Positions 48,638-57,534 of a DNA stretch of 64,000 nt are shown here, piece by piece (positions within the stretch are counted from its first letter, which is position 1; each line of letters opens with the position of its first letter). Source of the DNA: Deinococcus cellulosilyticus NBRC 106333 = KACC 11606 (GTDB lineage: Bacteria; Deinococcota; Deinococci; Deinococcales; Deinococcaceae); contig NZ_BJXB01000002.1 in the NCBI RefSeq assembly GCF_007990775.1, positions 62,001 through 126,000 of the forward strand, written 5' to 3'. Position numbers and translations under genes: made by a program. Below the pieces are notes generated by a model. The model was not told where the DNA came from. It saw only the letters and a list, made by a program, of their open reading frames with translations, and did no database searches.

Positions 48638-49297
48638 TCAAATCTGAACATCCGGGTTAACCACAGGCAACAATCCCAGCCGCCAGACGTAACGCTGGGC
48701 TCCCCTGATCTGAGTGTACCGCTGAAAGACCTCCAGAACTTCCTGTTGCAGGTTGAGCGCGTCCTGGTGGTCCAGTTGCAGGTAGGGATGGACGAAATTG
48801 AGCATCACAGCCGTTTCGGGCTGGAGGTCCAGATCTGTCTCGGCATTCAGGGCAAGTCGGGCATGCAACTGTCCGGTGGGGCCAGGAACGAACCGGAGCC
48901 CCCAGTCCTGATGGTGCTGCAAAAGCAGATGTTCCATCTGGTGCCGCATGAATGCGCTGACCTGCTCTTCTGCAGCGCCCAGATAAGAGGCCAGGGTGAC
49001 TTCACTGGTGGAAGCGAAAGGAACAAAGTAGACCTGAGCTGTGGCCCGGTACACTTTCATGGGCCGTCCTGCACGCCGTCTGTGCTCTGTCACTTCCAGA
49101 AGGCCCAGAGCTGTGAGCCTCTTTATGGGATAAAGCAGAGCGTTGGTTTCCATGCCCAGCATTTCTGCTGCTTCATGGGCAGTCATGGGCTGCTGAACAA
49201 AAGGGGCCAGCAGACGCTGGGTTTCAGGTTTGAGCAGGGCATCTGCGGCCTCCTGACGGTGCAGGGTCAGCGTTCTATCCAAATTTTCACCTGTCAT
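48638..49297 (-). CDS. Winged-helix transcriptional regulator (ArsR-like HTH)
   Basis: A 219-residue protein. The N-terminal 90 residues form a winged helix (LLAPFVQQPMTAHEAAEMLGMETNALLYPIKRLTALGLLEV, then a wing with RRAGRPMKVYRA). The rest may bind a ligand. It is 30 bases from a divergent hydrolase gene and probably controls it. TAAGCT is 7 bases before ATG, so it is likely leaderless. Confidence 0.85.
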   Translation of the reverse strand: MTGENLDRTLTLHRQEAADALLKPETQRLLAPFVQQPMTAHEAAEMLGMETNALLYPIKRLTALGLLEVTEHRRRAGRPMKVYRATAQVYFVPFASTSEVTLASYLGAAEEQVSAFMRHQMEHLLLQHHQDWGLRFVPGPTGQLHARLALNAETDLDLQPETAVMLNFVHPYLQLDHQDALNLQQEVLEVFQRYTQIRGAQRYVWRLGLLPVVNPDVQI

Positions 49298-49304
49298 TTC
49301 ATGT

Positions 49305-49324
49305 AGCTTACTTCAATACTTGAA
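49305..49324. promoter_or_regulatory. Overlapping divergent promoters with a palindrome
   Basis: TTCAATACTTGAA (49312-49324) is a perfect 5-3-5 palindrome. It overlaps the -10 AATACT (49315-49320) of the rightward gene and adjoins TAAGCT (49305-49310, minus strand) of the leftward regulator. Confidence 0.6.
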
Positions 49325-49327
49325 TTC

Positions 49328-50125
49328 ATGAACGGTTCTTCTCTTGAAAGAAATCCTTTCCCAGCCTCCATTCCTGTGGTGTTTCTGCATGGAGCAGGCA
49401 TCACCTCCTGGATGTGGCAGGACCTGATCTCTGGTCTCCCCTGGATGGAGGCTTTCACCCCGGATTACGGGACGTTCCAGCCTGATTTCACCATTGAACA
49501 TACCGCGCATGACCTGCTCAGGCAGCTCCAGCAGCGGTTTCAGGGAAGGAGAGTTCATCTGGTTGGGCATTCGCTGGGAGGTGCTGTGACCCTGAAAATG
49601 CTGGAACTGGCTCCTGAGCGTTTTCTGTCTGTGGTGGTCAGTGGAAGCACCGTCCTGCCAATGGGCAGCATGGCCTTGCTCTTTCCAGTGATGGAATGGT
49701 CCTTGCCCCTGAACCAGACCCCTATGATGCTGGCACTTGCAGCCAGGGCCATGCAGGTGCCTCCCCATCACCGGGCAGCTTTTTTCAAGGACCAGAAAAG
49801 CATGACGAAAAAGGCCTTCAGGCAGATCATGAAAGAGGCTTCAAACTTCAGGCTCTCAGAGGGACTGAAAACCTGCACTGTGCCAGTTTTGGCCGTGGCA
49901 GGCAGCAAAGAAGTGGAAGTCAACCGCAAAAGTGCAAAAGCCATCCAGCAACACCTGCCCCAGGCTCTGGGAGGTGAAATCTCAGGGGGGCATCACGTGT
50001 GGTTTGCCCAGAAACCCCAACTTTTCAGGGAGGTGCTGGAACACTGGTTCAGAACAAAAGAAGTCCTGTCAAACCCCGAAATCCGACCCCTCTCTGGAAA
50101 TCCAGGGCGGCTCAGTCTGGAATGA
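49328..50125 (+). CDS. Alpha/beta-hydrolase
   Basis: A 265-residue hydrolase: the oxyanion turn FLHGAGITSWMW, the nucleophile elbow LVGHSLGGAV (Ser about 84), a candidate acid in AGSKEVEVNR and His in GGHHVWF. It has the general lipase/haloperoxidase-like layout and no signal peptide. Its control region is shared with the divergent regulator. Its 3' end overlaps the converging kinase gene by 14 bases. Confidence 0.88.
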   Translation: MNGSSLERNPFPASIPVVFLHGAGITSWMWQDLISGLPWMEAFTPDYGTFQPDFTIEHTAHDLLRQLQQRFQGRRVHLVGHSLGGAVTLKMLELAPERFLSVVVSGSTVLPMGSMALLFPVMEWSLPLNQTPMMLALAARAMQVPPHHRAAFFKDQKSMTKKAFRQIMKEASNFRLSEGLKTCTVPVLAVAGSKEVEVNRKSAKAIQQHLPQALGGEISGGHHVWFAQKPQLFREVLEHWFRTKEVLSNPEIRPLSGNPGRLSLE

Positions 50126-50603
50126 GTTCCTCAGGGGCAGGCCTCTCAAACCAGGTGGCCCACAGGTCCATTTCCTCTTTTGTGATCGGATACACCTTGC
50201 CATCCAGATTCCGGTTTCTGGCCTCCACCCTGGCTTTGAGTTCTTCGATGGGCACATCCAGATAGATCAATTCTGTTTTTGCTCCTGCTGCCCTTGCCCT
50301 CGCCCTGAAGGTTTCACGCTCTGTTCTGGACCAGACCCCATAATCGACCACCACGTTGATGCCCAGTTTCAATGCACGTTCTGCCAGTTCGAACAACAGG
50401 CCTTCGATGGTGTCTCTGGCTCTGAGCAGTTCAGGGGTGCTGTGCTGCTCTCCAAACAGAGGCACCATCCACTCATCAGGGGTCAGGCGCAAGGCAGGGG
50501 CAGTTTGCTCAATTTCTCTGGCTCGGGTGGTCTTCCCTGCTCCGGGAAGGCCACACATCAGATACAGGGTGGGCTGGGTGCTCATGTCAGTCCAGTTCAT
50601 CAT
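50112..50603 (-). CDS. P-loop kinase-like ATPase (AAA/zeta-toxin-like)
   Basis: A 163-residue P-loop protein with MCGLPGAGKTT at the start, RLTPDEWM, VVVDYGVWSR and a lid with ARVEARNR. The family covers small kinases such as chloramphenicol phosphotransferase-like and zeta-toxin-like proteins. No antitoxin is adjacent, so a toxin role is not supported. Start is uncertain: ATGs at 50603, 50600 and 50585; GAGGA is 8 bases before the first. Confidence 0.82.
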   Translation of the reverse strand: MMNWTDMSTQPTLYLMCGLPGAGKTTRAREIEQTAPALRLTPDEWMVPLFGEQHSTPELLRARDTIEGLLFELAERALKLGINVVVDYGVWSRTERETFRARARAAGAKTELIYLDVPIEELKARVEARNRNLDGKVYPITKEEMDLWATWFERPAPEELIPD

Positions 50604-50795
50604 GACCGTGTTCCTCAGACAAGTACACTTCTGTGTGAAGCCACGGCCTGACCCTTTTTCAGGCCTGCATGCTGTCCAGAAAAACAATGGGCATGAATTG
50701 CACCCCATTCAGGGAAATCCCCATTTCTGGACAAATGCTGGAAAAGTGAGCTGGTTCCCTTCACTGAAAGCGGACAACTCAGGTAAACTGCTCTC

Positions 50796-50945
<150 letters not shown>

Positions 50946-50952
50946 ATCCCAC

Positions 50953-52050
50953 ATGCCCCCGCATGCTGGGAAGACCATGCTGTACCAGAAGATTTTTTCA
51001 CAGGACACCCTCCTGATGCAGGAGGCTCTGTCACTGGCGGCCCAGGCCCTGGGTCGAACCAGTCCCAATCCTCCAGTGGGTTGTGTGATCGTCAAGGACG
51101 ATCATGTGATCGGCAGAGGGTTTCATCCAAAAGCAGGCGAACCTCACGCAGAGGTCTTTGCCCTTCGAGACGCCGGTTTTCGGGCAGAAGGGGCCACCGC
51201 GTATGTCACGCTGGAACCCTGCTCTCACCACGGACGCACACCTCCCTGTGCTGATGCCCTGATTGCCGCGAAAGTCCAGCGGGTGGTGATTGCTGCGCTG
51301 GACCCAAATCCACTTGTGGCTGGAAAAGGCGTGCAGAAGCTGCTTGATGCTGGCATTCAGGTGGATGTGGGTGTGCTGCAGGATCAGGCAATCGTGCAGC
51401 AGGCTGGATTTCGCACCCGCATCACGCACGGAAGGCCCAGGGTCACGTACAAGTACGCCCAGTCGCTGGATGGAAAGATGGCTTCCCAGAACGGCAGGCA
51501 GCTCTGGCTCACAGGTCAGGACGCAAAACGTCGGGTGCATGAACTCAGGAACCAGATGGATGCCATCGCAGTGGGCAGCAACACCGTGCTGTCCGATAAC
51601 CCCTTGCTGACCACCCGACTGGAGGGCGTCACGGGAACCCGTGATCCCATTCCGGTGATTTTCGACCGCTCAGGCAGGGTTCCCCTGTCTGCAAAAGCCA
51701 TGCGGCCCGGAGCCATTGTGGTGACTGAAAGCCAGCAGGAATACCCTGATTTCCTGAAGGTCATTCGCACGACCCATCTGCCTGATGTGCTGCAGGAACT
51801 GGGCAAACAGGGCATCAACACGCTGCTGCTGGAAGGTGGGCCTGACCTTGCCAGTGCTTTTCTGAAAGCAGACCTGATCGACGACCTGCTCGTGTTCATT
51901 GCCCCCAGAATCATGGGCACTGGAAGACCTTCCCTATGGACCGAACTGGAAGGCTTGCTGGACGTGCAGGAACTGAAGACCGAACAGGTGGGCAAGGACG
52001 TGTTGCTGAGTGCACGCATCCACCCCATCCCTCAAGTGGAGGCTGATTGA
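50953..52050 (+). CDS. ribD: Riboflavin biosynthesis deaminase/reductase
   Basis: A 365-residue bifunctional enzyme for steps two and three of riboflavin synthesis. The deaminase (about 12-150) has HAEVFAL and PCSHHGRTPPC with the zinc ligands; the reductase (about 160-360) has YKYAQSLDGKMA and TLLLEGGPDLASAF. ATG at 50953 lies right after the riboswitch, with AAGGAG seven bases upstream. It leads the rib operon, separated by one base from ribE. Confidence 0.96.
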   Translation: MPPHAGKTMLYQKIFSQDTLLMQEALSLAAQALGRTSPNPPVGCVIVKDDHVIGRGFHPKAGEPHAEVFALRDAGFRAEGATAYVTLEPCSHHGRTPPCADALIAAKVQRVVIAALDPNPLVAGKGVQKLLDAGIQVDVGVLQDQAIVQQAGFRTRITHGRPRVTYKYAQSLDGKMASQNGRQLWLTGQDAKRRVHELRNQMDAIAVGSNTVLSDNPLLTTRLEGVTGTRDPIPVIFDRSGRVPLSAKAMRPGAIVVTESQQEYPDFLKVIRTTHLPDVLQELGKQGINTLLLEGGPDLASAFLKADLIDDLLVFIAPRIMGTGRPSLWTELEGLLDVQELKTEQVGKDVLLSARIHPIPQVEAD

Positions 52051-52051
52051 C

Positions 52052-52678
52052 ATGTTTACTGGAATTGTGGAACAGACTGGCACCGTGACCGGAGCAGATT
52101 GGTTTGATGGACACCTGAAAATCACGATTCAGCCACAGCAGATGTGGAGCGACCTGGGCCTCGGGGAAAGCATCAGTTGCAATGGGGCCTGCCTGACCGT
52201 CATTCGCTGGGATGACAGAAGCTTTGAAGTGGAACTCTCGCAGGAGAGTGTCAACAAAACGGCTCCGCTCTGGAACCCAGGAGACACTGTGAATCTGGAA
52301 CGGGCCATGCCAGCCAGTGGCCGCTTCGGTGGGCATGTGGTGACGGGGCATGTGGATGGAGTGGGTGAAGTGCTGGACGTGCAGGTTCAGCCGGGAGCCT
52401 ACATCATCAAGGTGCGTGTCCCAGACAGCTTTGCCCGCTATCTGATTCCCAAGGGCAGCATCACTGTCAATGGGGTGAGCCTGACCGTGGTGGATGTGGG
52501 AGGACCCGCAGGAAGCTCTGATGATCTGAACACCAACGAATTCACCCTGTGGATCATTCCCCACACCCTGGAGGTGACCAGCCTGAAAGGCATCAAAGCA
52601 GGAGATCTGGTGAATCTGGAATACGACGTGCTGGCCAAATACCTCGAGCGCCTGACGCTGGTCGGAGGTGCAAAGTGA
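52052..52678 (+). CDS. ribE: Riboflavin synthase, alpha chain
   Basis: A 208-residue enzyme that dismutates two 6,7-dimethyl-8-ribityllumazines into riboflavin. Two similar half-domains are seen: MFTGIVEQTGTV with GESISCNGACLTV, and GGHVVTGHVDGVG with GSITVNGVSLTVV. GGAGG lies inside the end of ribD, nine bases before ATG. Confidence 0.96.
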   Translation: MFTGIVEQTGTVTGADWFDGHLKITIQPQQMWSDLGLGESISCNGACLTVIRWDDRSFEVELSQESVNKTAPLWNPGDTVNLERAMPASGRFGGHVVTGHVDGVGEVLDVQVQPGAYIIKVRVPDSFARYLIPKGSITVNGVSLTVVDVGGPAGSSDDLNTNEFTLWIIPHTLEVTSLKGIKAGDLVNLEYDVLAKYLERLTLVGGAK

Positions 52679-53859
52679 TCTCCCCCATTCACGAACTCAT
52701 TCAGGACATCAGAGAAGGCCGCCCGGTGGTTCTGGTCGACGATGAAAACCGCGAAAACGAAGGGGATGTGGTGGTCGCAGCAGAGTTCGCCACCCCCGAA
52801 ATGATCAATTTCATGGCCCACAAGGCCTGCGGTCTGATCTGCGTGTCCATCACCCCGGAAATGGCTTCCAGGCTGGACCTGCTGCCGATGGTCAGCAAGA
52901 ACAGCGATCCCAATGGTACGGCTTTCACCGTGAGCATCGACCACACCTCAAACAGCACCGGAATCAGTGCCAGAGACAGGTCCAACACGATTCTGGCATT
53001 GCTCGATGATGCATCAAAACCTGAAGATTTCCGCCGTCCGGGGCACATCTTCCCCTTGATCTCCAAGCCCGGAGGAGTCCTGAGACGGGCAGGACACACC
53101 GAGGCTGCAGTGGACCTGGCCCGTCTGGCAGGCCTGAAACCTGCAGGGGTCATCTGCGAGATCATGAACGAGGATGGCGAGATGAGTCGCCTCCCAGACC
53201 TGATCAAATTTGCAGAAGAGAACGGCCTGAAGGTCGGGACCATTGCAGACCTGATCGAGTACCGCCTGAGGCGTGAGCCTTTCGTGCTGGAACGGGCGAG
53301 GGCCAAATTGCCCACAGATTACGGCGAATTCGAGATCGTGGGCTTTGAGGACACCCTCTCTGGCAAGGAACATGTGGCCCTGGTCATGGGAGACATCACC
53401 GATGAGCCTGTGCTGGTTCGCATGCACAGCGAATGCCTCACCGGAGATGGCCTGCACTCCCTGCGCTGCGATTGTGGCGCACAGAGAGACGCTGCACTCA
53501 AAGCCATTTCTGAGGCTGGCAGGGGTGTGCTGGTGTACCTGCGTCAGGAAGGACGCGGGATTGGTCTCCTCAACAAGATCAAAGCCTACGCCCTCCAAGA
53601 TGAGGGGGCAGACACCGTGGAAGCCAACCAGAAACTGGGCTTCGCAGCAGACCTGCGGGACTTTGGCATTGGGGCACAGATTCTGCACGGTCTTGGTGTG
53701 AAACGCATCCGGCTTCTGACCAACAATCCCCGAAAACTGCATTCCCTCTCTGGATTCGGACTGGAAATCGTGGAACGTGTGCCCTTGCAGGTGGGCCGCA
53801 ACAAGTTCAATGAACATTACCTGAACACCAAAAAGGAGAAACTCGACCATTTGCTGTGA
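52675..53859 (+). CDS. ribBA: DHBP synthase/GTP cyclohydrolase II
   Basis: A 394-residue fusion of two riboflavin pathway enzymes. The first half (1-205) has VDDENRENEGD and RPGHIFPL (dihydroxybutanone phosphate synthase); the second has the zinc cysteines CLTGDGLHSLRCDCGAQ and LRQEGRGIGL (GTP cyclohydrolase II). GTG start at 52675 overlaps the ribE stop (GTGA), with GGAGG upstream. It closes the riboswitch-controlled operon. Confidence 0.97.
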   Translation: MISPIHELIQDIREGRPVVLVDDENRENEGDVVVAAEFATPEMINFMAHKACGLICVSITPEMASRLDLLPMVSKNSDPNGTAFTVSIDHTSNSTGISARDRSNTILALLDDASKPEDFRRPGHIFPLISKPGGVLRRAGHTEAAVDLARLAGLKPAGVICEIMNEDGEMSRLPDLIKFAEENGLKVGTIADLIEYRLRREPFVLERARAKLPTDYGEFEIVGFEDTLSGKEHVALVMGDITDEPVLVRMHSECLTGDGLHSLRCDCGAQRDAALKAISEAGRGVLVYLRQEGRGIGLLNKIKAYALQDEGADTVEANQKLGFAADLRDFGIGAQILHGLGVKRIRLLTNNPRKLHSLSGFGLEIVERVPLQVGRNKFNEHYLNTKKEKLDHLL

Positions 53860-53902
53860 GAAATGACAGAAGTGCCCCATTTCTGGGAGCAGAATCAGTC
53901 AC

Positions 53903-54517
53903 ATGAAACGGGAACCCGTTGTGATGGTCCACGGCATCAACGACTCCAGCGCAGGACTGCGCACCATGCGGCAGGTTCTGGAGCACCACGGGCATCAGGT
54001 GTATGCACCTGACCTGAAGCCCAACGACGGCAGGCACGGCATCAAGAAAATGGCAGAGTCCTTAAGGGACTACATCAACCTGAAGATTCCAGAAGGAGAG
54101 TTCGACCTGATCGCCTTCTCAATGGGAGGCATCATCAGCCGGTACTACCTGCAACGCCTGGGAGGGCTGGAAAGGGTGAAACGCATCATCCTGATCTCCA
54201 GTCCGCACCAGGGCACCATCTGGGGGCATGTTTATCCCCTGCCGGGTGTCCGGGACATGGCTGTAGGAAGCAACCTCCTGAAGGAACTGAACACCGATGT
54301 GGACCTGCTCGGAAACAAGCCCTGCCTGACCGTCTGGACGCCCTACGATGTCACGATCTTCCCGGCCCAGCACTGCATTCTGCCCCACGCCGAGAATTAT
54401 GAAGTCAAAGTCTGGCGGCACGGCGCAATGATGAAAGACCCCCGGGTGATCAAGCGGGTGGTGGAGTTTCTGGATCAGGAACCTCATCCAGCCAGGGAAA
54501 CCCAGGCTCAATTCTGA
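53903..54517 (+). CDS. Lipase-like alpha/beta-hydrolase
   Basis: A 204-residue protein resembling small triacylglycerol-lipase/EstA-like enzymes: VVMVHGINDSSAGLRTM, nucleophile elbow IAFSMGGIISRYY (Ser about 74) and SSPHQGTIWGH. The acid is probably in PYDVTIFP and the His in WRHGAMM. No signal peptide. It lies 43 bases after ribBA and may be transcribed with it. Its last 68 bases overlap a converging gene. Confidence 0.85.
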   Translation: MKREPVVMVHGINDSSAGLRTMRQVLEHHGHQVYAPDLKPNDGRHGIKKMAESLRDYINLKIPEGEFDLIAFSMGGIISRYYLQRLGGLERVKRIILISSPHQGTIWGHVYPLPGVRDMAVGSNLLKELNTDVDLLGNKPCLTVWTPYDVTIFPAQHCILPHAENYEVKVWRHGAMMKDPRVIKRVVEFLDQEPHPARETQAQF

Positions 54518-54920
54518 AAGGAAGACCTCTTTGTTTCAGTGCAGGAATGATGTCCAGAATGCCCTGCGCAGTAAAAGTTTCAGGGAAAGACCACTGTCCA
54601 TCAAGGTACTGCTCCCGCAGAAGCCAGCTCGGTTTGCGGGTCAGACCTGCAATGGTGGCAATAGTTCTGAGTTTTCCTTCTGGCATTTCAAGAAGGGTCA
54701 GGATGTAGTTTTGGGTATCAGCAATGAATTCAGGATTCTTCCTGATGCGTCCGCGATCCGCTTTACCTCCACTCATGCCAAGAAGCAACAAACCGTGGCT
54801 GGGGCAAAGGTACAGGATGGAGGAACCTTCATCATCGATCTGAAGCTCCTGATGGCATTTGCTGCAATACAGTCGATCATTGGATTCATAAAATGACTCG
54901 ATGCGATCTTCTAGGGGCAT
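54450..54920 (-). CDS. Zinc-ribbon protein of unknown function
   Basis: A 156-residue protein with a zinc-ribbon-like start (LYCSKCHQEL..., then YLCPSHGLLLLG). The rest has no recognised domain and ends Pro-rich. ATG at 54920 is overlapped by the stop codon of the cupin gene (TGATG), with GGAGG four bases upstream: an operon. The 3' end overlaps the hydrolase gene by 68 bases, which is unusual. Confidence 0.65.
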   Translation of the reverse strand: MPLEDRIESFYESNDRLYCSKCHQELQIDDEGSSILYLCPSHGLLLLGMSGGKADRGRIRKNPEFIADTQNYILTLLEMPEGKLRTIATIAGLTRKPSWLLREQYLDGQWSFPETFTAQGILDIIPALKQRGLPFRIEPGFPWLDEVPDPETPPPA

Positions 54921-55249
54921 CACTCCTCCATCACCGTTGCTCTCCCCTCCACCCCGATGGAGAGGTTCACCGTGCGACCCGAGCCGTGGGACCTGTGAGA
55001 GGTGCCTTTCGGAACGGTGTAAGCCTGTCCTGGGGTCAGGACCACAGGTCCTTGATCCCTGAATTCGAGGGTCAGGACGCCCTGAAGGCAGATGAAGGTT
55101 TCGTCGCTGTCGGGGTGGTGGTGCCAGGGGTACTGTCCAGAGAAGACGGACATGCGAACACTGTGGTTGTTGGTTTGTGTGGTGAGCACGTTGGTGTAGA
55201 GGTCTTTTGCCTGTGCGGCCAGGTCTGAAAAGTCGATTTTTTCATTCAT
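54920..55249 (-). CDS. Cupin-domain protein
   Basis: A 109-residue single-cupin protein. The metal ligands are visible in PWHHHPDSDETFICLQG (HxH...E) and later GTSHRSH. It may bind a metal and act as an enzyme or sensor. ATG at 55249 is preceded by AAAGGGGAGA. It lies back to back with ribH, with only 31 bases between the starts. Confidence 0.87.
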   Translation of the reverse strand: MNEKIDFSDLAAQAKDLYTNVLTTQTNNHSVRMSVFSGQYPWHHHPDSDETFICLQGVLTLEFRDQGPVVLTPGQAYTVPKGTSHRSHGSGRTVNLSIGVEGRATVMEE

Positions 55250-55259
55250 GGGGATCTCC

Positions 55260-55271
55260 CCTTTCGAAAGG
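55260..55271. promoter_or_regulatory. Palindrome that supplies ribosome sites on both strands
   Basis: CCTTTCGAAAGG is a perfect 12-base palindrome. On the plus strand its GAAAGG is 9 bases before ribH; on the minus strand GAAAGGGGA precedes the cupin ATG. Confidence 0.55.
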
Positions 55272-55280
55272 TTGTGTGAC

Positions 55281-55745
55281 ATGCGTAAAGTTGAAGCGAA
55301 TCTCCTTGCAAACGGTCTGAAGATTGCCATCGTGAACACCCGCTGGAACCATTTTATTGTGGATCGTCTGGTGGAGGGGGCTGTGACGGCCTTCAAACAG
55401 CATGGAGGGAACGAAGAGGACCTGACCCTGTTCACTGCTCCTGGCTCTTTTGAGGTGCCTCTGGTAGCGAAAAAACTGGCCCAGAGTGGCAAATATGATG
55501 CTGTGGTGTGCCTGGGTGCGGTGATCAAGGGCTCCACGGACCACTATGACCATGTGGCAGGATCTGCAACTTCAGGGATTGCTGCTGCAGCGCTGGAATC
55601 TGGAGTTCCGGTGGCTTTCGGGGTGCTGACCACCGAGAGCATCGAGCAGGCCATTGAACGGGCCGGAACCAAGGCAGGCAACAAGGGGGCCGAGGCGATT
55701 CTGGCCGCCATTGAAACGGTCAATCTGCTGAAGCTGATCGACTGA
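55281..55745 (+). CDS. ribH: 6,7-dimethyl-8-ribityllumazine synthase
   Basis: A 154-residue enzyme that forms the lumazine precursor of riboflavin. Family features: KIAIVNTRWNHFIVD, FTAPGSFEVPL, VVCLGAVIKGSTDHYDHVA and VAFGVLTTESIEQAI. ATG at 55281 follows GAAAGG. It is separated from ribD-E-BA by about 1.4 kb, including genes on the other strand, so it is not under the same riboswitch. Confidence 0.96.
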   Translation: MRKVEANLLANGLKIAIVNTRWNHFIVDRLVEGAVTAFKQHGGNEEDLTLFTAPGSFEVPLVAKKLAQSGKYDAVVCLGAVIKGSTDHYDHVAGSATSGIAAAALESGVPVAFGVLTTESIEQAIERAGTKAGNKGAEAILAAIETVNLLKLID

Positions 55746-55799
55746 CCTTTACAGAAGACTGGCGAGGCCATTTTGCAGCCTCGCCTGTTTTGTGTGACC

Positions 55800-57197
55800 T
55801 CAGTCCCGAATGAAGACTTTGAGCTGGTTGACCCCTCCCCCAATGTAGGAACCGGGGTTGAAGTTGTCCCAGGGCTTCCAGGTGATCGGCACAGAAGTGT
55901 GCTCCACATCGGAATCCTTGAGGCCCAGTTTGAGGGGAACCGTTTTGCCATCTGGTGTGAGAATGGTGGCCGTGAGGGTGTAACTGCCCAGAGGGATGTC
56001 GTTCCAGTCGATGCCGTGGTACTCCCAGCTCTGGCCGAGCACCAGCCTTCCGCCTCCTGCGCCATTGGGGTAGTCGGTTCTGAGGGGGGACAGAGGATAC
56101 GTCACTTTGATGGGTTTCCCCGGAGTGCCATCTGCGAGAGGACCTGTAGGTGTGAGGGTGAATTCCACGGTGCCCTCTCCCACAGCTTTGACCAGTTCGG
56201 TGTATTTGTAGTCGCAGTAGGCGCGGGCAGGGAGACCACAGTAACTCAGGTCGATGCTGACCCCATAAAAGCTCGAAGGACTGTCTGCTCCCGCAGCGGA
56301 ATAGGCGGTGCGCCCGGTGAGTTTCCACTGGAAGTTCAGTGTGCCTCCTTCGGTGGAATCCACCTCAGTGCCAGGGTCGCCTGACAGTGGGAAGAGGATG
56401 TACCCGAAAGTCACCCCGTTGAAGACGCTGGTGTGGGTGGCTTTTCCGCTGTAGCGGCCATCGGGAACCCGCAGGCTGTACGTCCCGTCTGCTCCGGTGG
56501 TGGTCTCAAAGTTGGTTTTCTGGCCCTGGGCGAAGGTGGTCCCGGAGATGTAGACCTTGGCCCCTTTGAGGGGTCTGCCCTGTGTGTCAAGCACCCGACC
56601 ACTGATGTAACCCGGTTTGCTCTGGACGGACGCAGGCTGGGTGGGGGTGGTCGTTTGCTGGGTGGGTTGCTGGGGTTGTGTTGTCTGTTGAGGCTGAGTG
56701 GGTTGCTGCGTCTGGGTGCCAGGGAGCTGCAATTTGGGGGGTTTGGTGGCGGTCACCTTGTTTCCGCACCAGCCCACCAGAAAACCGTCCAGGCCTGCCA
56801 CGAAGTATCCCAGAATGGAGCTGCTGCCATTCTCACCAGAGAAAAAGAGGTAACTGTGCTCTTCGTCCTCGTCGGTGCCAAGCTGGGTGAGGGTGAATTT
56901 CTGGGCCTGCAGTTTGTCCACAATCCCACCCATGATGCCTTCGCTGGAATTGGGGTTGAAGTTTCCTCCACTCCAGTACAGCAGTTCCGTGTTCTGGGGC
57001 GTGCAGGTGCCCGCTTTGAGGTTGTTGAGGCCATCGGCGGTCTGTTGGATGAGGGCGGCATCGGTGAGTTTCTGAACTGGAATGGCCGCACCAGGCCCTC
57101 CGACGGTGATTCCGGTGACCTGGGAGGTGACCTGCGCCGAGGCACTTCCCAGCAGGGCAAGGCTGAGCAGGATGATGGACCGTTGAAATCTGGGCAT
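55800..57197 (-). CDS. Secreted protein with carboxypeptidase-regulatory-like domain
   Basis: A 465-residue protein with a signal peptide (SIILLSLALLGSASAQ). The first part (about 25-150) has two cysteine pairs; a Gln/Thr/Pro-rich linker (about 165-205) follows, then a beta-sandwich (GYISGRVLDTQGRPLKGAKVYISG...DGTYSLRVPDG, about 215-270) of the carboxypeptidase-regulatory type and a further beta domain of unknown type. ATG at 57197 has GAAAGGA upstream. Probably periplasmic or extracellular. No enzymatic motif seen. Confidence 0.8.
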   Translation of the reverse strand: MPRFQRSIILLSLALLGSASAQVTSQVTGITVGGPGAAIPVQKLTDAALIQQTADGLNNLKAGTCTPQNTELLYWSGGNFNPNSSEGIMGGIVDKLQAQKFTLTQLGTDEDEEHSYLFFSGENGSSSILGYFVAGLDGFLVGWCGNKVTATKPPKLQLPGTQTQQPTQPQQTTQPQQPTQQTTTPTQPASVQSKPGYISGRVLDTQGRPLKGAKVYISGTTFAQGQKTNFETTTGADGTYSLRVPDGRYSGKATHTSVFNGVTFGYILFPLSGDPGTEVDSTEGGTLNFQWKLTGRTAYSAAGADSPSSFYGVSIDLSYCGLPARAYCDYKYTELVKAVGEGTVEFTLTPTGPLADGTPGKPIKVTYPLSPLRTDYPNGAGGGRLVLGQSWEYHGIDWNDIPLGSYTLTATILTPDGKTVPLKLGLKDSDVEHTSVPITWKPWDNFNPGSYIGGGVNQLKVFIRD

Positions 57198-57534
57198 GGG
57201 TGTCCTTTCCGTGAGCAAATTGTGCACAGTCTTTTGATTCTATGTCCTGAACCCTTTCCAGACTCTCACGCAGGCTGAACATGCCCTGAGGGAGTGTAAA
57301 TCCGGGTCTACAGTCCTGACTGGAGGTTCTGGAAACCGTTCACAGAAGAGGGCTGTCCTGGTTTCTCACAAAAGATGTTTGATCTCCCATTGCAGCCCGG
57401 GAATCAAGTTCTCGCTGTCAACAGTGAACTGGAAACTGTGGACTTTCCCTAGGCCAATTTGCCTCGGTCCAGGGGTTTCCTCCCCGCAAACTGCACTATG
57501 GGGTTTTCTTCTGTTTACAGCTAAAATGGACGTT
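57198..57534. other. Intergenic region with repeat fragment and HSP90 promoter
   Basis: It contains CAACAGTGAACTGGAAACTG (about 57419-57438), related to the repeat at 3503-3551, and TAAAAT (57522-57527), the -10 of the HSP90-like gene. No gene seen. Confidence 0.55.

Noticed and set aside
50112..50603. Zeta-toxin-like kinase as part of a toxin-antitoxin pair
   Set aside because: No small antitoxin gene is adjacent and the gene stands alone; the broader P-loop kinase family fits as well.
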